From positions 2,666,001 to 2,730,000 of the forward strand of contig NZ_CP134499.1 of NCBI RefSeq assembly GCF_031764535.1: a DNA stretch of 64,000 bases, given 5' to 3'. The position numbers and the translations under genes are program-made. Source of the DNA: Pseudomonas sp. SG20056 (lineage in GTDB: Bacteria; Pseudomonadota; Gammaproteobacteria; Pseudomonadales; Pseudomonadaceae). Under the pieces are notes generated by a model. That model did not search any database. It worked only from the letters and a program-made list of their open reading frames with translations, and was not told where the DNA came from. Below are positions 9,027 through 18,216 of this stretch, in pieces. Numbering within the stretch: the stretch's first letter is position 1; the number at the start of each line of letters is the position of its first letter.

Positions 9027-9911
9027 CTATTCAGTGGCTTTCAATTCTTTGCCATGGGCGAAGTTCACCCACCAGCCAAAAGCCGCAGCGGTAAAGAACA
9101 TGATGATGCTGTAGATCGCCGCCGGGATCGACATGGTGGCGTTATTCAGCAGCATCGGGCTCAGTGCCAGGGCAATTGCCAGGGTGCCATTGTGAATGCC
9201 GATCTCCATGCCGATGGCAATCGACTGGCGCAGGCTCAGTTTGCACAAACGCGGCACCCAGTAACCCACCGCCAGGCTGATCAGGTTGAAGGCCAGCGCC
9301 GCGCCGCCCACCAGCGGTGCGTAATCGACAAAGGTCTGCCAATCCTTGACCACCGCCAGGATGATGATGATCAGCAGAAACAGCGCGGAGATGATCTTCA
9401 CCGGCTTTTCCATACGCGCGGCAAAGCCAGGGAAGCGGCTGCGTATCCAGATGCCGATGGCCACGGGCCCCAGCACAATGACAAACACCTGCACCACCTT
9501 GGTGAACTGCAACGGCAGGGCCTGATCGCCCTCCATAAAGTAAGCCAGCGACAGGTTGACGATCAGCGGCATGGTCAGCACCGCAATCACCGAATTCACC
9601 GCTGTCAGTGTGATATTCAGTGCCACATCGCCGTGAGCCAGATGGCTGTAGAGATTGGCCGTGGTACCTCCCGGCGAAGCCGCCAACAGCATCAAGCCCA
9701 CCGCAAGTGCCGGGGCCAGACCAAAGGCCTTGGCCAGAAAGAAACACACCAGCGGCAGCAGCAACAACTGGCACGCCAGGCCAATCAGCACTGGTTTGGG
9801 GAATTTCACCACCCGGGCAAAATCCGCCAGGGTCAGCGATAAACCCAGGCCAAGCATGATGATGCCCAAGGCGATAGGCAGGAACAGGGTCAATAACGGG
9901 TCAGCAGTCAC
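9027..9911 (-). CDS. BASS-family (bile acid:Na+ symporter) transporter
   Basis: A 294-residue protein with 9-10 membrane segments. Family features are GLSLTLADFARVVKFPKPVLIGL, LLAASPGGTTANLYSHLAHGDVALNITLTAVNS (the first crossover region with Pro-Gly-Gly) and EIGIHNGTLAIALAL (the second). Bacterial BASS proteins import organic anions with sodium. The substrate is unknown. The next gene on this strand (SDR, from 10059) is separated by a terminator, so the transporter is probably monocistronic. Confidence 0.9.
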   Translation of the reverse strand: MTADPLLTLFLPIALGIIMLGLGLSLTLADFARVVKFPKPVLIGLACQLLLLPLVCFFLAKAFGLAPALAVGLMLLAASPGGTTANLYSHLAHGDVALNITLTAVNSVIAVLTMPLIVNLSLAYFMEGDQALPLQFTKVVQVFVIVLGPVAIGIWIRSRFPGFAARMEKPVKIISALFLLIIIILAVVKDWQTFVDYAPLVGGAALAFNLISLAVGYWVPRLCKLSLRQSIAIGMEIGIHNGTLAIALALSPMLLNNATMSIPAAIYSIIMFFTAAAFGWWVNFAHGKELKATE

Positions 9912-10014
9912 GGCTTTCTTACTCCTTGATCAAAGCGCTGGGCGATCTTGAACAGCGACGTAGAACACTGCAGTGACTTTAGTGGCCAATCGTGTGAAAG
10001 AAATGGCGAGGTAT

Positions 10015-10044
10015 AAAAAAAGCGCCCAGATGGGCGCCTTTTTT
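10015..10044. terminator. Rho-independent terminator
   Basis: GCGCCC and GGGCGC pair across AGAT, with seven A before and six T after. It closes transcription of the SDR gene (minus strand) just upstream of the BASS gene. Confidence 0.85.
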
Positions 10045-10058
10045 ATTGCTGAATGAAA

Positions 10059-10820
10059 TCAGATCGCCGTGGCACCGCCATCCACCGCCAGCGCCTGGCC
10101 AGTGGTAAATGCCGCGTTATCGCAGCACAGGTACAGCACTGCGGTGGCGATTTCCTCGACCTTGCCGATGCGCCCGACCGGATGCATAGCGGCGGCGAAC
10201 TCGCCCTTCTTCGGGTCGGCTTCATAGGCGCGGCGGAACATATCGGTGTCGATCACCGCCGGGCATACCGCGTTGACCCGCACTTTCTTCTTCGCGTACT
10301 CGACCGCTGCGGATTTGGTCAGGCCGATCACCGCGTGCTTGGACGCGGCATAGATGCTCATCTTCGGCGCGGCGCCCAGGCCGGCGACCGACGCGGTGTT
10401 GACAATGGCGCCGCCACCCTGGGCCAGCAGCAGCGGGATCTGGTGCTTCATGCACAGCCACACGCCTTTGACGTTGACGCCCATGATGGCGTCGTACTCG
10501 GCCTCAGTGCCCTCGGCCAGCTTACCCTTCTCGATCTCGATACCGGCGTTGTTGAAGGCATAATCCAGGCGGCCGTAAGCGCCCAGTGTGCGCTCCATCA
10601 GCACCTTGACCTCGGCATCGCGGGTCACGTTACAACGCACGAACTGCGCATCGCCGCCCGCTTCACGGATCAGCGCGACAGTCGCTTCGCCACCCTCGAC
10701 ATCAACGTCGGACACCACCACCTGCAAGCCTTCGTTAGCGAACGCCAGTGCCGTGGCACGACCAATACCCGCTGCACCACCGGTGACCAGGGCAACCCGG
10801 CCGGAAAAGCTAAAGCTCAT
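10059..10820 (-). CDS. SDR-family oxidoreductase
   Basis: A 253-residue classical short-chain dehydrogenase. Cofactor motif TGGAAGIGRA is near residues 13-22. VVSDVDVEGGE places an Asp after beta2, which suggests NAD(H) preference. NNAGIE, the catalytic Ser region VNTASVAGLGAAP, YAASKHAV (Tyr and Lys) and a C-terminal TGQALAVDGGATAI complete the fold. The substrate is unknown. It is divergent from the MDR reductase. A small inverted repeat at 10838-10863 lies just upstream. Confidence 0.9.
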   Translation of the reverse strand: MSFSFSGRVALVTGGAAGIGRATALAFANEGLQVVVSDVDVEGGEATVALIREAGGDAQFVRCNVTRDAEVKVLMERTLGAYGRLDYAFNNAGIEIEKGKLAEGTEAEYDAIMGVNVKGVWLCMKHQIPLLLAQGGGAIVNTASVAGLGAAPKMSIYAASKHAVIGLTKSAAVEYAKKKVRVNAVCPAVIDTDMFRRAYEADPKKGEFAAAMHPVGRIGKVEEIATAVLYLCCDNAAFTTGQALAVDGGATAI

Positions 10821-10837
10821 CTGCGTGTCCTCGCAAG

Positions 10838-10863
10838 GATTAGAAACTGCATTGAGTCTAATC
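10838..10863. promoter_or_regulatory. Inverted repeat upstream of the SDR gene
   Basis: GATTAGA (10838-10844) and TCTAATC (10857-10863) form a perfect 7-bp dyad with a 12-bp centre, 18 bp before the SDR start. Position and size suit a TetR or similar operator. No regulator gene is adjacent. Confidence 0.35.
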
Positions 10864-11044
10864 AGCTCGGTGATTCCAAGGCAGCACTATCAAACTGCTG
10901 GTGATGACCTCATTGAAATGAGTGATTAACACCCCAGCACGGCTATCACTCGAATGGATTTACAAGCATTCGGCCCACGGGCAAGCCTTGCCCCACTGGC
11001 CAGCACGGGCTATCAACAGGCTTTCCGTTCAGTGAGTACCTGCC

Positions 11045-12052
11045 ATGACTGCCCCACTCAACCGCCAGTTCCTGCTTGCCCAACGCCCGGTCGGCCTGCC
11101 CAGCCGCGAGACCTTCAGCTATGTGGAAACCAGCGTCGGTGAACCCGGCCCCGGCCAGATTCTGGTGAAGAACGCCTACCTGTCGCTGGACCCGGCCATG
11201 CGCGGCTGGATGAATGACGCCAAGTCCTACATCCCGCCGGTCGGCATTGGCGAAGTGATGCGCGCCCTCGGCGTGGGTGAAGTGGTGGCCTCGCAGCACC
11301 CGGACTTTGCCGTGGGCGACCATGTAAACGGCGCTCTTGGTGTGCAGGATTATTTCCTCGGCGAGCCCAAGGGCTTCTACAAGGTCGACCCCAAGCGCGC
11401 GCCGCTGCCACTTTACCTGTCGGCACTGGGCATGACCGGGATGACCGCCTACTTCGCCCTGCTCGATGTCGGCGCGCCGCAAGCCGGTGAAACCGTGGTG
11501 ATTTCCGGCGCAGCCGGCGCGGTCGGCAGCGTCGCCGGGCAGATCGCCAAGCTCAAGGGTTGCCGTGTGGTCGGCATCGCCGGCGGTGCGGACAAGTGCA
11601 AGTTTCTGATTGATGAGCTGGGTTTCGATGGCGCCATCGACTACAAGAGCGAGGACGTGATCGCCGGCCTCAAGCGCGAGTGCCCGAAAGGTGTGGATGT
11701 CTACTTCGATAACGTCGGCGGCGACATTCTCGATGCGGTGCTCACCCGTCTGGCCTTCAAGGCGCGGGTGATCATCTGCGGTGCGATCAGCCAGTACAAC
11801 AACAAGCAGGCGGTCAAAGGCCCGGCCAACTACCTCAATCTGCTGGTCAACAGCGCACGCATGGAAGGCATGGTGGTGATGACCTACGCCCCGCGCTTTG
11901 CCGAAGCGGCTGCTGAGATGGGCGGCTGGCTGGCCAGTGGCAAGCTGAAATCCAAGGAGGATATTGTCAGCGATCTGACTACCTTCCCGGAAACCTTGCT
12001 CAAGCTATTCAGCGGCGAAAACTTCGGCAAGCTGGTGCTGAAAGTCGACTGA
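11045..12052 (+). CDS. Zinc-independent MDR oxidoreductase (CurA/LTB4 dehydrogenase-like)
   Basis: A 335-residue medium-chain reductase of the leukotriene B4 dehydrogenase/CurA branch. It begins NRQFLLAQRPVGLPSRETF and has YLSLDPAMRGWMNDAKSYI, the NADPH loop VISGAAGAVGSVAGQIAKLKG (about residues 151-171) and ICGAISQYNN. Zinc-ligand motifs are absent. The group reduces alpha,beta-unsaturated carbonyls, acting in detoxification or on lipid-derived enones. A strong convergent terminator follows. Confidence 0.92.
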   Translation: MTAPLNRQFLLAQRPVGLPSRETFSYVETSVGEPGPGQILVKNAYLSLDPAMRGWMNDAKSYIPPVGIGEVMRALGVGEVVASQHPDFAVGDHVNGALGVQDYFLGEPKGFYKVDPKRAPLPLYLSALGMTGMTAYFALLDVGAPQAGETVVISGAAGAVGSVAGQIAKLKGCRVVGIAGGADKCKFLIDELGFDGAIDYKSEDVIAGLKRECPKGVDVYFDNVGGDILDAVLTRLAFKARVIICGAISQYNNKQAVKGPANYLNLLVNSARMEGMVVMTYAPRFAEAAAEMGGWLASGKLKSKEDIVSDLTTFPETLLKLFSGENFGKLVLKVD

Positions 12053-12057
12053 GGCAA

Positions 12058-12092
12058 TTTCGTAGGAGCGGCTAAGCGCCGCTCCTACGAAA
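12058..12092. terminator. Bidirectional terminator-like palindrome
   Basis: TTTCGTAGGAGCGGC and GCCGCTCCTACGAAA pair perfectly (15 bp) around a TAAGC loop, between the convergent MDR and RND genes. The GTAGGAGCGGC core resembles a minimal Pseudomonas REP, so it may be a REP recruited as a terminator. Confidence 0.75.
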
Positions 12093-12100
12093 ACCAGGCA

Positions 12101-15100
12101 TCAGGCGACTGCCATTGCCTCACTGTCCTGCTTTATCGGCCGCCAGCGGCGCAGCAGCATATACAGGGTCGGAATTACAAACAGGGTGAAGAAGGTGCCG
12201 ACCAACAGGCCGCCGACAATCACCATACCGATCTGCTGACGGCTTTCCGCCCCTGCCCCCGTGGCAATCGCCAATGGCAGCGAACCCAACACCATCGCCC
12301 CGGTGGTCATCAGAATCGGTCGCAGGCGCTGTACCGACGCCTCGATTACCGCATCACGCAGCGCATGGCCTTGACGCAACAACACGTTGGCGAACTCGAC
12401 GATCAGGATGCCGTGCTTGGTAATCAGGCCGATCAGCGTCACCAGGCCGATCTGCGAGTAGATGTTCAAGGTGCCACCGAACAAGGTCAGCGCCAACAAA
12501 GCCCCGGCCATCGACAGCGGCACGCTGAACAGAATAATCAACGGGTCAGTAAAGCTTTCAAACTGCGCCGCCAACACCAGGAAGATAAACGCCAGGGCCA
12601 GGGCGAAGATCAGCGCAATGCCGGCGCTGGACTCCTTGAAGTCTCGCGACGTGCCGGTGTAGTCGTATTGGGTCTCCGCCGGGAAAACCGTGCGCGCTGT
12701 GCTTTCCAAATGTGCCAAGGCTTCACCCAGGGTGTAACCGGAGCCCACGTTGGCACTTACCGTTACCGCACGCAGCTGGTTGAAGTGGTTGAGCTCGCGC
12801 GGCGCCACGGTCTCGCGCACCTCGATCAGATTGGACAGCTGCACCATGCTGTCATCGCGGCCACGCACATAGACACGGTCGAGATCCTGCGGGTTGCTGC
12901 GGTCCACGCCCTGCAACTGCACCAGCACATCGTACTGCTCACCGTTCTGCTTGAAACGCGTCACCTGACGGCTGCCGAACAGGCTTTCCAGGCTGCGGCC
13001 GATGGTCGCCACATCGGTGCCCACGGCTACGGCCTGCTCACGATTGACCGCGACCTTGAGCTGCGGCGCATTGAGTTTGAGGTCGCTGTCCAGGCTTTCC
13101 AACCCGGGATAATCGCGCAATTGGTTGAGCAATTGATCGACATAGCCCTGGAGCTCGCTGTATTCCATGGAGGAGCGAATCACGAAGTTCACCGGCTGGT
13201 TACGCGCGCTCTGCCCGAGCGGTGGACGGTTGACCGGGAAGGCGCGCACCCCGGCGATATCCTGCAGCTTGGGCAGCAATTCATTGCGAATCTCGAACTG
13301 GCTGCGCGAGCGGTCCGCCCAGTCTTCCAGCTTCATAAAGGAAATGCCCTGGGCTACCGTGGGGAAGCCGGCGATGACCATGTAGCGATTGGTTTCCGGG
13401 ATGCTGTCGTAAGCCGCTTCAATCTCACGGGCATAACGCCCGGTGTAATTGATGGTGGCGCCATCCGGGCCATTGAACACGCCGATAATGGTGCCGGTGT
13501 CTTCGGTCGGCGCCAGCTCGGATTTAAGCCCCGAGAACAGCAGCACGCAGGCCGCCACGGTGAGCAACAGCACGCCCACCACCAGCACCCAGGCGCTGAG
13601 AGCCTTGGCCAGCAAGTGCTTGTAGCTGTAGGTCAGACCGTTGAGGAAGTTCTCGATCAGGTTGTATACCCGGTTGTGCCGCTCACCGGCCTGATGCGGT
13701 TTGAGCAGCAGCGCGCACATCATCGGCGTCAAGGTCAGGGCGACAAAACCCGACACCAGCACCGCGCCGGCCAGGGTCCAGGCAAACTCGGTAAACAGCT
13801 TGCCGGTGGTGCCTTGCATAAAGCCGATGGGGGCAAACACGGCGGCCAGGGTCAGGGTCATGGCAATCACCGCAAAGGCAATCTCACGACTGCCCTTGAG
13901 CGCCGCCTGCAGCGGCTGCATGCCCTCCTCGATATGCCGGTGGATGTTCTCCAGCATGACGATGGCATCGTCCACCACCAGGCCGATGGCCAGCACCATA
14001 GCCAGTAGAGTCAGGGTATTGATGGTGAAGCCCATCAGGCTCATCAGGGCGAAGGCGCCGATCAGCGACACCGGAATGGTCACCAGCGGAATGATGGTGG
14101 CGCGCAGCGAACGCAGGAAGATAAAGATGATCAGGATGACCAGCCCCACCGCTTCCCAGATGGTGATAAACACGTTGTCGATCGACTCGCGGATAAACAG
14201 CGAGTTGTCGTTGGCCACCGCCATTTCCATGCCTTCAGGCAGCAATTCGCGCACATCTGGCAAAGCCGCCGCCAAGCCATCGGAAATATCCAGCGGGTTG
14301 GCGGTGGCCTGTTTGATCATGCCCATCGATACGGCCGGCTGGCCCTTGTAGCGGACGATGCTGCGCTCATCCTGGGCGCCGATTTCGGCGTAACCGACAT
14401 CCGCCAGGCGCAGCAGGTAACCGCGCGAATCATCAAGGATCAGCTGGTTGAACTGCTCCGGGGTGTTCATGTCGGTTTCCGAGAGCACGGTGAATTCGCG
14501 CTGCTGCGATTCGATGCGCCCGGCGGGAATCTCGACGTTCTGCCGACGCAGGGCATCTTCCACGTCCTGCACGGTGAGGTTGTGCGCGGCAAGCTTTTCC
14601 GGGTCCAGCCAGATGCGCATGGCGAAGGTGCGCGCGCCGCGAATCTGCACTTCGGAAACACCGGGGATGGTCTGCAGGCGATCCTTGATCACCCGTTCCA
14701 GCACATCGGTGATTTCCATGGCGCTGTAGCGTTCGCTATAGAAGGCCAACCAGATCACCGGCTGGGCATCGGCCTCGACCTTCTGCACGATGGGCTCGGC
14801 AATTTCATCCGGCAGCAGGCCGCGCACCCGGCCCAGGCGGTCGCGTACATCGTTGGCGGCTTCATCGGAGTTGCTGCCCAGGCGGAACTGCGCAGTGATC
14901 TGGGTGTTTTCCGAGCGGCTGATGGAGCTGACAAAATCCAGCCCGTCGATGCCCGACAACACGTCCTCAATCGGCTGAGCGACCTGGGACTCCATGATCT
15001 CCGGGCTGGCTCCCGGATAGGTGACGTTGACCGTGACAATCGGCACGTCGATATTCGGGTACTCGCGTACGGCAAGTCGGTCATAGGCCATCAAGCCAAG

Positions 15101-15169
15101 CAGCACCACAATCAGCGACAGTACGGTGGCAAATACCGGCCGGCGGATGCAGATATCCGACAGGGTCAT
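12101..15169 (-). CDS. RND multidrug efflux permease (HAE1 family)
   Basis: A 1022-residue inner-membrane proton-drug antiporter of usual family length. It begins SDICIRRPVFATVLSLIVVLLGL. It has YPGASPEIMESQVAQPIED, TM4 with IGLVVDDAIVMLENIHRHIEEG (the paired Asp of the proton relay) and a C-terminal LVTLIGLITKHGILIVEFAN. It overlaps the adaptor gene by 4 bases (ATGA) and is translated second. No outer-membrane channel gene is adjacent, so it probably recruits a shared channel such as an OprM-type protein. Substrates are unknown. Confidence 0.95.
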   Translation of the reverse strand: MTLSDICIRRPVFATVLSLIVVLLGLMAYDRLAVREYPNIDVPIVTVNVTYPGASPEIMESQVAQPIEDVLSGIDGLDFVSSISRSENTQITAQFRLGSNSDEAANDVRDRLGRVRGLLPDEIAEPIVQKVEADAQPVIWLAFYSERYSAMEITDVLERVIKDRLQTIPGVSEVQIRGARTFAMRIWLDPEKLAAHNLTVQDVEDALRRQNVEIPAGRIESQQREFTVLSETDMNTPEQFNQLILDDSRGYLLRLADVGYAEIGAQDERSIVRYKGQPAVSMGMIKQATANPLDISDGLAAALPDVRELLPEGMEMAVANDNSLFIRESIDNVFITIWEAVGLVILIIFIFLRSLRATIIPLVTIPVSLIGAFALMSLMGFTINTLTLLAMVLAIGLVVDDAIVMLENIHRHIEEGMQPLQAALKGSREIAFAVIAMTLTLAAVFAPIGFMQGTTGKLFTEFAWTLAGAVLVSGFVALTLTPMMCALLLKPHQAGERHNRVYNLIENFLNGLTYSYKHLLAKALSAWVLVVGVLLLTVAACVLLFSGLKSELAPTEDTGTIIGVFNGPDGATINYTGRYAREIEAAYDSIPETNRYMVIAGFPTVAQGISFMKLEDWADRSRSQFEIRNELLPKLQDIAGVRAFPVNRPPLGQSARNQPVNFVIRSSMEYSELQGYVDQLLNQLRDYPGLESLDSDLKLNAPQLKVAVNREQAVAVGTDVATIGRSLESLFGSRQVTRFKQNGEQYDVLVQLQGVDRSNPQDLDRVYVRGRDDSMVQLSNLIEVRETVAPRELNHFNQLRAVTVSANVGSGYTLGEALAHLESTARTVFPAETQYDYTGTSRDFKESSAGIALIFALALAFIFLVLAAQFESFTDPLIILFSVPLSMAGALLALTLFGGTLNIYSQIGLVTLIGLITKHGILIVEFANVLLRQGHALRDAVIEASVQRLRPILMTTGAMVLGSLPLAIATGAGAESRQQIGMVIVGGLLVGTFFTLFVIPTLYMLLRRWRPIKQDSEAMAVA

Positions 15170-16203
15170 GACGCTTGCTCCACCACCTTGGTACGCACCG
15201 GCGCGCCGGGACGAACCTTTTGCCAGCCGGCGCTGATCAGCGTTTCATCACCCTGCAGGCCCTCCAGTACCTCGACCTTGCCAGCCAGGCGCTTGCCTAG
15301 CTTGACTTCGCGCACCTCGACTTTGCCCTCCACCACCAGGTTGACCAGCAGCTTGTCGCCCACCGGCATGATGGCTTCTTCTGGAATCACCAGGGCATTC
15401 GGCCGCTCGGCGAGGATCACCGAGACCCGCACGAACTGCCCGGGGCTCAGGCGGCCGTCACTGTTGCTGATATGCGCGCGAATCGCCTGGCTGCGTCCGG
15501 CTTCGTCCAGACGTGGGTTGATGGCGAAAATCTCACCGTTGAAGCGCTCACCCGGGTAAGCATCCAGACTGACTTCAATGAGCTGTTTGAGGCGGATTTG
15601 GCTGACGGCTTTTTGCGGAATGCGGAAATCCACCTTGAGCGGATCGAGCACTTCCAGGTTGACGATGTCCTGGCCCTCGCTGAGGTAATCACCGGGGCTG
15701 ACGGCGCGCAAACCCAGCACGCCATCATAGGGCGCAAGGATGCGCGTCTTGTCCTGACGCGCCTGAGACAGCGCCAGGTTGGCGCGTGAAGCCTGTTGCT
15801 GGGCGCTGGCTTCATCCAGCGCCTGTGCGTTACTGGCACCGCGCTTGAACAGCATCTGCGCGCGCTGAAAGTTCTTTTCCGCGAGGTTCAGGTTGGCCTG
15901 CGCCTGCGCCAGTTCGGCGCGGGTAATCGAATCATCCAGGCTGACCAGCAATGCACCGGCTGCGACACGCTGGCCTTCGCGAAAATGCAGCTGCGCCACG
16001 CGCCCGGCAATTTCCGGACGGATCATCACCGACTCGTCGGGGCTCAGTGAACCGAAGGTCACCAGCTCATCGCGCACCAGACTGCGCTCGGCCTTGACCA
16101 CCTCGACCAGCGGCCCTCCATTGGCCAGCGCGTGCACACTGGCAAGCGAACACAGCAAAAAGACCGTAGCGAACAGAGCATGCGCGCGGGCAAACATATA
16201 CAA
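15166..16203 (-). CDS. RND efflux periplasmic adaptor (membrane fusion protein)
   Basis: A 345-residue HlyD/AcrA-type adaptor with an N-terminal signal peptide (LFATVFLLCSLASVHALA). VMIRPEIAGRVAQLHFREGQRVAAGALL and the matching ILAPYDGVLGLRAVSPGDYLSEGQDI are the two lipoyl half-motifs. A coiled-coil hairpin (AQANLNLAEKNFQRAQMLFKRGA) lies between them. There is no lipobox Cys. It is first in a two-gene operon with the permease. No local regulator gene is present. Confidence 0.93.
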   Translation of the reverse strand: MYMFARAHALFATVFLLCSLASVHALANGGPLVEVVKAERSLVRDELVTFGSLSPDESVMIRPEIAGRVAQLHFREGQRVAAGALLVSLDDSITRAELAQAQANLNLAEKNFQRAQMLFKRGASNAQALDEASAQQQASRANLALSQARQDKTRILAPYDGVLGLRAVSPGDYLSEGQDIVNLEVLDPLKVDFRIPQKAVSQIRLKQLIEVSLDAYPGERFNGEIFAINPRLDEAGRSQAIRAHISNSDGRLSPGQFVRVSVILAERPNALVIPEEAIMPVGDKLLVNLVVEGKVEVREVKLGKRLAGKVEVLEGLQGDETLISAGWQKVRPGAPVRTKVVEQAS

Positions 16204-16287
16204 CCCCTAATTCTTTGTAGAGGCTGAGTCTAACGGCCGAGCCGCGCAGATCAGCCGTTAAAAATGTTTCCCGATGTTGGCTGTCAG

Positions 16288-17082
16288 TTACTGGCGCATA
16301 CCACGGCCACTGACCAGCAAGCGGATGCACACGCCATACAGCACTGCAGTGGCGACCAGCATAAAGGCGATGGCCACACCAATGCGGATATCGGATACCC
16401 CGAGAATGCCATAGCGGAAGGCGTTGACCATGTGCAGCACCGGATTGGCCAGCGATACCATCTGCCAGAACTGAGGCAACAGGCTGATCGAATAGAACAC
16501 CCCACCCAGGTAGGTCAGGGGCGTCAGCACAAAGGTCGGGATGATCGAAATATCATCGAAGTTGCGCGCATACACGGCGTTGATAAAGCCGCCGAGGGAG
16601 AAGATGGTCGCGGTGAGCAGCACCACCAGCACCGTCACCCCGAGGTGATGCACCTGCAGATGAGTGAAGAACAGCGACAGCAAGGTGACGATAAAACCCA
16701 CCGCCAGGCCGCGCAGCACACCACCGATCACATAACCGGTGAGGATGATATGCGGCGACACCGGCGAAACCATCAACTCTTCAATGGAGCGCTGGAACTT
16801 GCTGCCGAAGAAGCTCGATACCACGTTGCCGTAGGAGTTGGTAATCACCGACATCATGATCAGCCCCGGCACGATGTACTCCATATAGGTGAAGCCACCC
16901 ATGTCGCCGATCTGGCTGCCGATCAGGTTGCCGAAGATCACGAAGTACAGAACCATGGTGATCGCTGGCGGCAGCAGGGTCTGCGGCCAGATGCGGGTAA
17001 AGCGGCGGATCTCGCGGTAGACGATGGTGCGCAGCGCCACCATGTTGGCGGTGAATTCGGAGTTCAGATAAGCCGTGCTCAT
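16288..17082 (-). CDS. ABC-2 type transporter permease (YadH-like)
   Basis: A 264-residue ABC-2 permease with six membrane segments. It begins NSEFTANMVALRTIVYREIRRFTRIWPQTLLPPAITMVLYFVIFGN and contains PLTYLGGVFYSISLLP. It overlaps the ATPase gene by 4 bases. With that subunit it forms an exporter resembling E. coli YadGH, whose substrate is not established. I remember the same pair as PA2811-PA2812. Confidence 0.9.
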   Translation of the reverse strand: MSTAYLNSEFTANMVALRTIVYREIRRFTRIWPQTLLPPAITMVLYFVIFGNLIGSQIGDMGGFTYMEYIVPGLIMMSVITNSYGNVVSSFFGSKFQRSIEELMVSPVSPHIILTGYVIGGVLRGLAVGFIVTLLSLFFTHLQVHHLGVTVLVVLLTATIFSLGGFINAVYARNFDDISIIPTFVLTPLTYLGGVFYSISLLPQFWQMVSLANPVLHMVNAFRYGILGVSDIRIGVAIAFMLVATAVLYGVCIRLLVSGRGMRQ

Positions 17083-18011
17083 ACCGCCACCTTCGCCAGA
17101 TTCTTCTCGACCAGGGAAACAAACAGCTCCTCCAGCCGATTGGTTTTATTGCGCAAGCTGAGCACCTCGATGTTCTGCAAGGCCAACTGGCGGAACAGCT
17201 CGGTAATGCCCTGAGCCTTGTCCACCTGCACTTCCAGGGTATGCCCGTCGAGCAACTGCGCCGGGTAGCCGATCAGTTGCGGGGCGACCAGCAGCGCCTC
17301 TTTGAGGTCGAGCAGGAAGGTTTCCACATGCAGCTTTTTCAGCAGGTCCTTCATGCTGGTGTTCTCAACAATCCGCCCGTGGTCGATGATGCCGATGTTG
17401 CGGCACAGCTGCTCGGCCTCTTCCAGGTAATGGGTGGTGAGAATGATGGTGATGCCTTGCTCGTTCAGCTCGGTGAGAAAGCTCCACATCGAACGGCGCA
17501 GTTCGATATCCACCCCGGCCGTTGGCTCATCGAGAATCAACAAACGCGGCTGATGCACCAGGGCGCGAGCGATCATCAGGCGGCGCTTCATCCCGCCGGA
17601 AAGTTCGCGCGACGGCACATTATGCTTGCCCCACAGGCCGAGCTGGTTGAGGTATTGCTCGGCACGCTCCTTGGCGATTTTTGCCGGGATACCGTAATAA
17701 CCGGCCTGGGTGACGACGATGTCGAAGGCCTTTTCGAACTGGTTGAAATTGAACTCCTGCGGCACCACACCCAGGCAGCGCTTGAGCGCCGAAGGTTGTT
17801 TGTCCAGATCGTGACCGAAGACGTTCACCGTGCCGCTGCTCTTGGTCACCAGGGTGGAAAGAATGCCGATGGTGGTGGATTTGCCGGCACCGTTGGGGCC
17901 GAGCAAGGCGAAGAAATCGCCTTCAGCCACATCCAGGTCAATGCCGTGCAGCGCCTGGAAGCCGTTGCCATAGGTCTTGGTCAACTGGCGAATGGACAGA
18001 GCGGTACTCAT
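17079..18011 (-). CDS. ABC transporter ATP-binding protein (YadG-like)
   Basis: A 310-residue ATPase: Walker A LLGPNGAGKST, signature ELSGGMKRRL, Walker B RLLILDEPTAG and H-loop LTTHYLEEAE. The C-terminal 90 residues are the extension typical of ABC-2 exporter ATPases. The start is set at ATG 18011 (MSTALSIRQLTKTYGNG). An in-frame GTG four codons upstream is possible but has its Shine-Dalgarno too close. Coupled to the permease gene. Confidence 0.92.
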   Translation of the reverse strand: MSTALSIRQLTKTYGNGFQALHGIDLDVAEGDFFALLGPNGAGKSTTIGILSTLVTKSSGTVNVFGHDLDKQPSALKRCLGVVPQEFNFNQFEKAFDIVVTQAGYYGIPAKIAKERAEQYLNQLGLWGKHNVPSRELSGGMKRRLMIARALVHQPRLLILDEPTAGVDIELRRSMWSFLTELNEQGITIILTTHYLEEAEQLCRNIGIIDHGRIVENTSMKDLLKKLHVETFLLDLKEALLVAPQLIGYPAQLLDGHTLEVQVDKAQGITELFRQLALQNIEVLSLRNKTNRLEELFVSLVEKNLAKVAV

Positions 18012-18216
18012 AAAAATGCGCACACCTGATCAGATAAAAGAAATTCGAGAGGGCTGCGCCTACGCGCGAAGTGGTCCAAGTCTAGCGCCTGGAGCCTCTC
18101 CACCACAGCATCTTTGCGCAAAACTGCCGCCCCCACGGCTGGGCAGCAGCCTACCAGCGCCAGGTGCAGATTAAACCCGGCAGTTGCCGATGGTGCTTAT
18201 CAGCCCTGTCGATAGA

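Noticed and set aside
12365-14008. 547-codon plus-strand frame
   Set aside because: Antisense to the RND permease, whose motifs are intact. The translation is low-complexity and Gln/His-rich.
16264-17214. 316-codon plus-strand frame
   Set aside because: Antisense to the ABC permease and ATPase, His/Gln-rich product.
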